NCBI GenBank assembly: GCA_021844725.1
Contig: JAKBSX010000257.1
Span: 1-5,458 of the forward strand
From: Actinomycetes bacterium
GTDB taxonomy: Bacteria; Actinomycetota; Acidimicrobiia; Acidimicrobiales; Acidimicrobiaceae
Direction of reading: 5' to 3'
Length of the DNA: 5,458 bases
Below are positions 5,458 through 5,458 of the stretch, one piece after another (the first letter of the stretch is position 1; every line of letters begins with the position of its first letter). Under the pieces are notes generated by a model, which was not told where the DNA came from, ran no database searches, and was given only the letters and a program-made list of their open reading frames with translations. The position numbers were made by a program, and so were the translations under genes.

Positions 5458-5458
5458 T

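Overview
The window looks bacterial: two insertion-sequence families, tightly packed genes, and surface-glycan enzymes. Base composition is roughly balanced to slightly AT-rich. Nothing visible fixes the phylum. The retained tail of the polyprenyl-phosphate sugar transferase carries a DHLSHRL motif, which only supports 'bacterium'. No rRNA, tRNA, CRISPR array or phage module was seen.

Left part (1-1424) is a mobile-element scar. A 5'-complete IS256-family (Mutator-type) transposase reads leftward off the window edge. Its element has apparently inserted into the 3' end of an older IS1634-family (IS4-superfamily) transposase. That older gene survives only as a frameshifted C-terminal remnant at about 972-1306. 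About 75-120 bp that I cannot assign follow. Next, on the + strand, comes a family 2 glycosyltransferase that has lost its N-terminal part and is readable only from just before its RNKG and DSDD motifs.

Right part (2241-5457) is a run of four leftward genes. In order of transcription they are: the C-terminal tail of a WecA/MraY-type polyprenyl-phosphate sugar-1-phosphate transferase (5457-5155); an AAA_14/DUF4143 ATPase (5034-3658); a class I SAM methyltransferase (3636-2917); and a TylF/macrocin-type O-methyltransferase (2975-2241). The two methyltransferase frames overlap by 59 bp. The truncated glycosyltransferase converges on them from the other side.

Taken together this is the edge of a cell-surface polysaccharide (O-antigen or capsule-like) locus. 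The initiating transferase, the glycosyltransferase and the sugar/lipid methyltransferases would build and decorate a glycan. The DUF4143 ATPase has no obvious part in that pathway and may be an inserted stand-alone gene. It has its own plausible promoter, placed so that its transcript would be nearly leaderless. The IS activity at the left has damaged the locus. I see no convincing new multi-gene system. The points most worth checking are the ATPase and its promoter, its altered nuclease-like C-terminus, the overlapping methyltransferase pair, and the nested-IS / beheaded-glycosyltransferase junctions.
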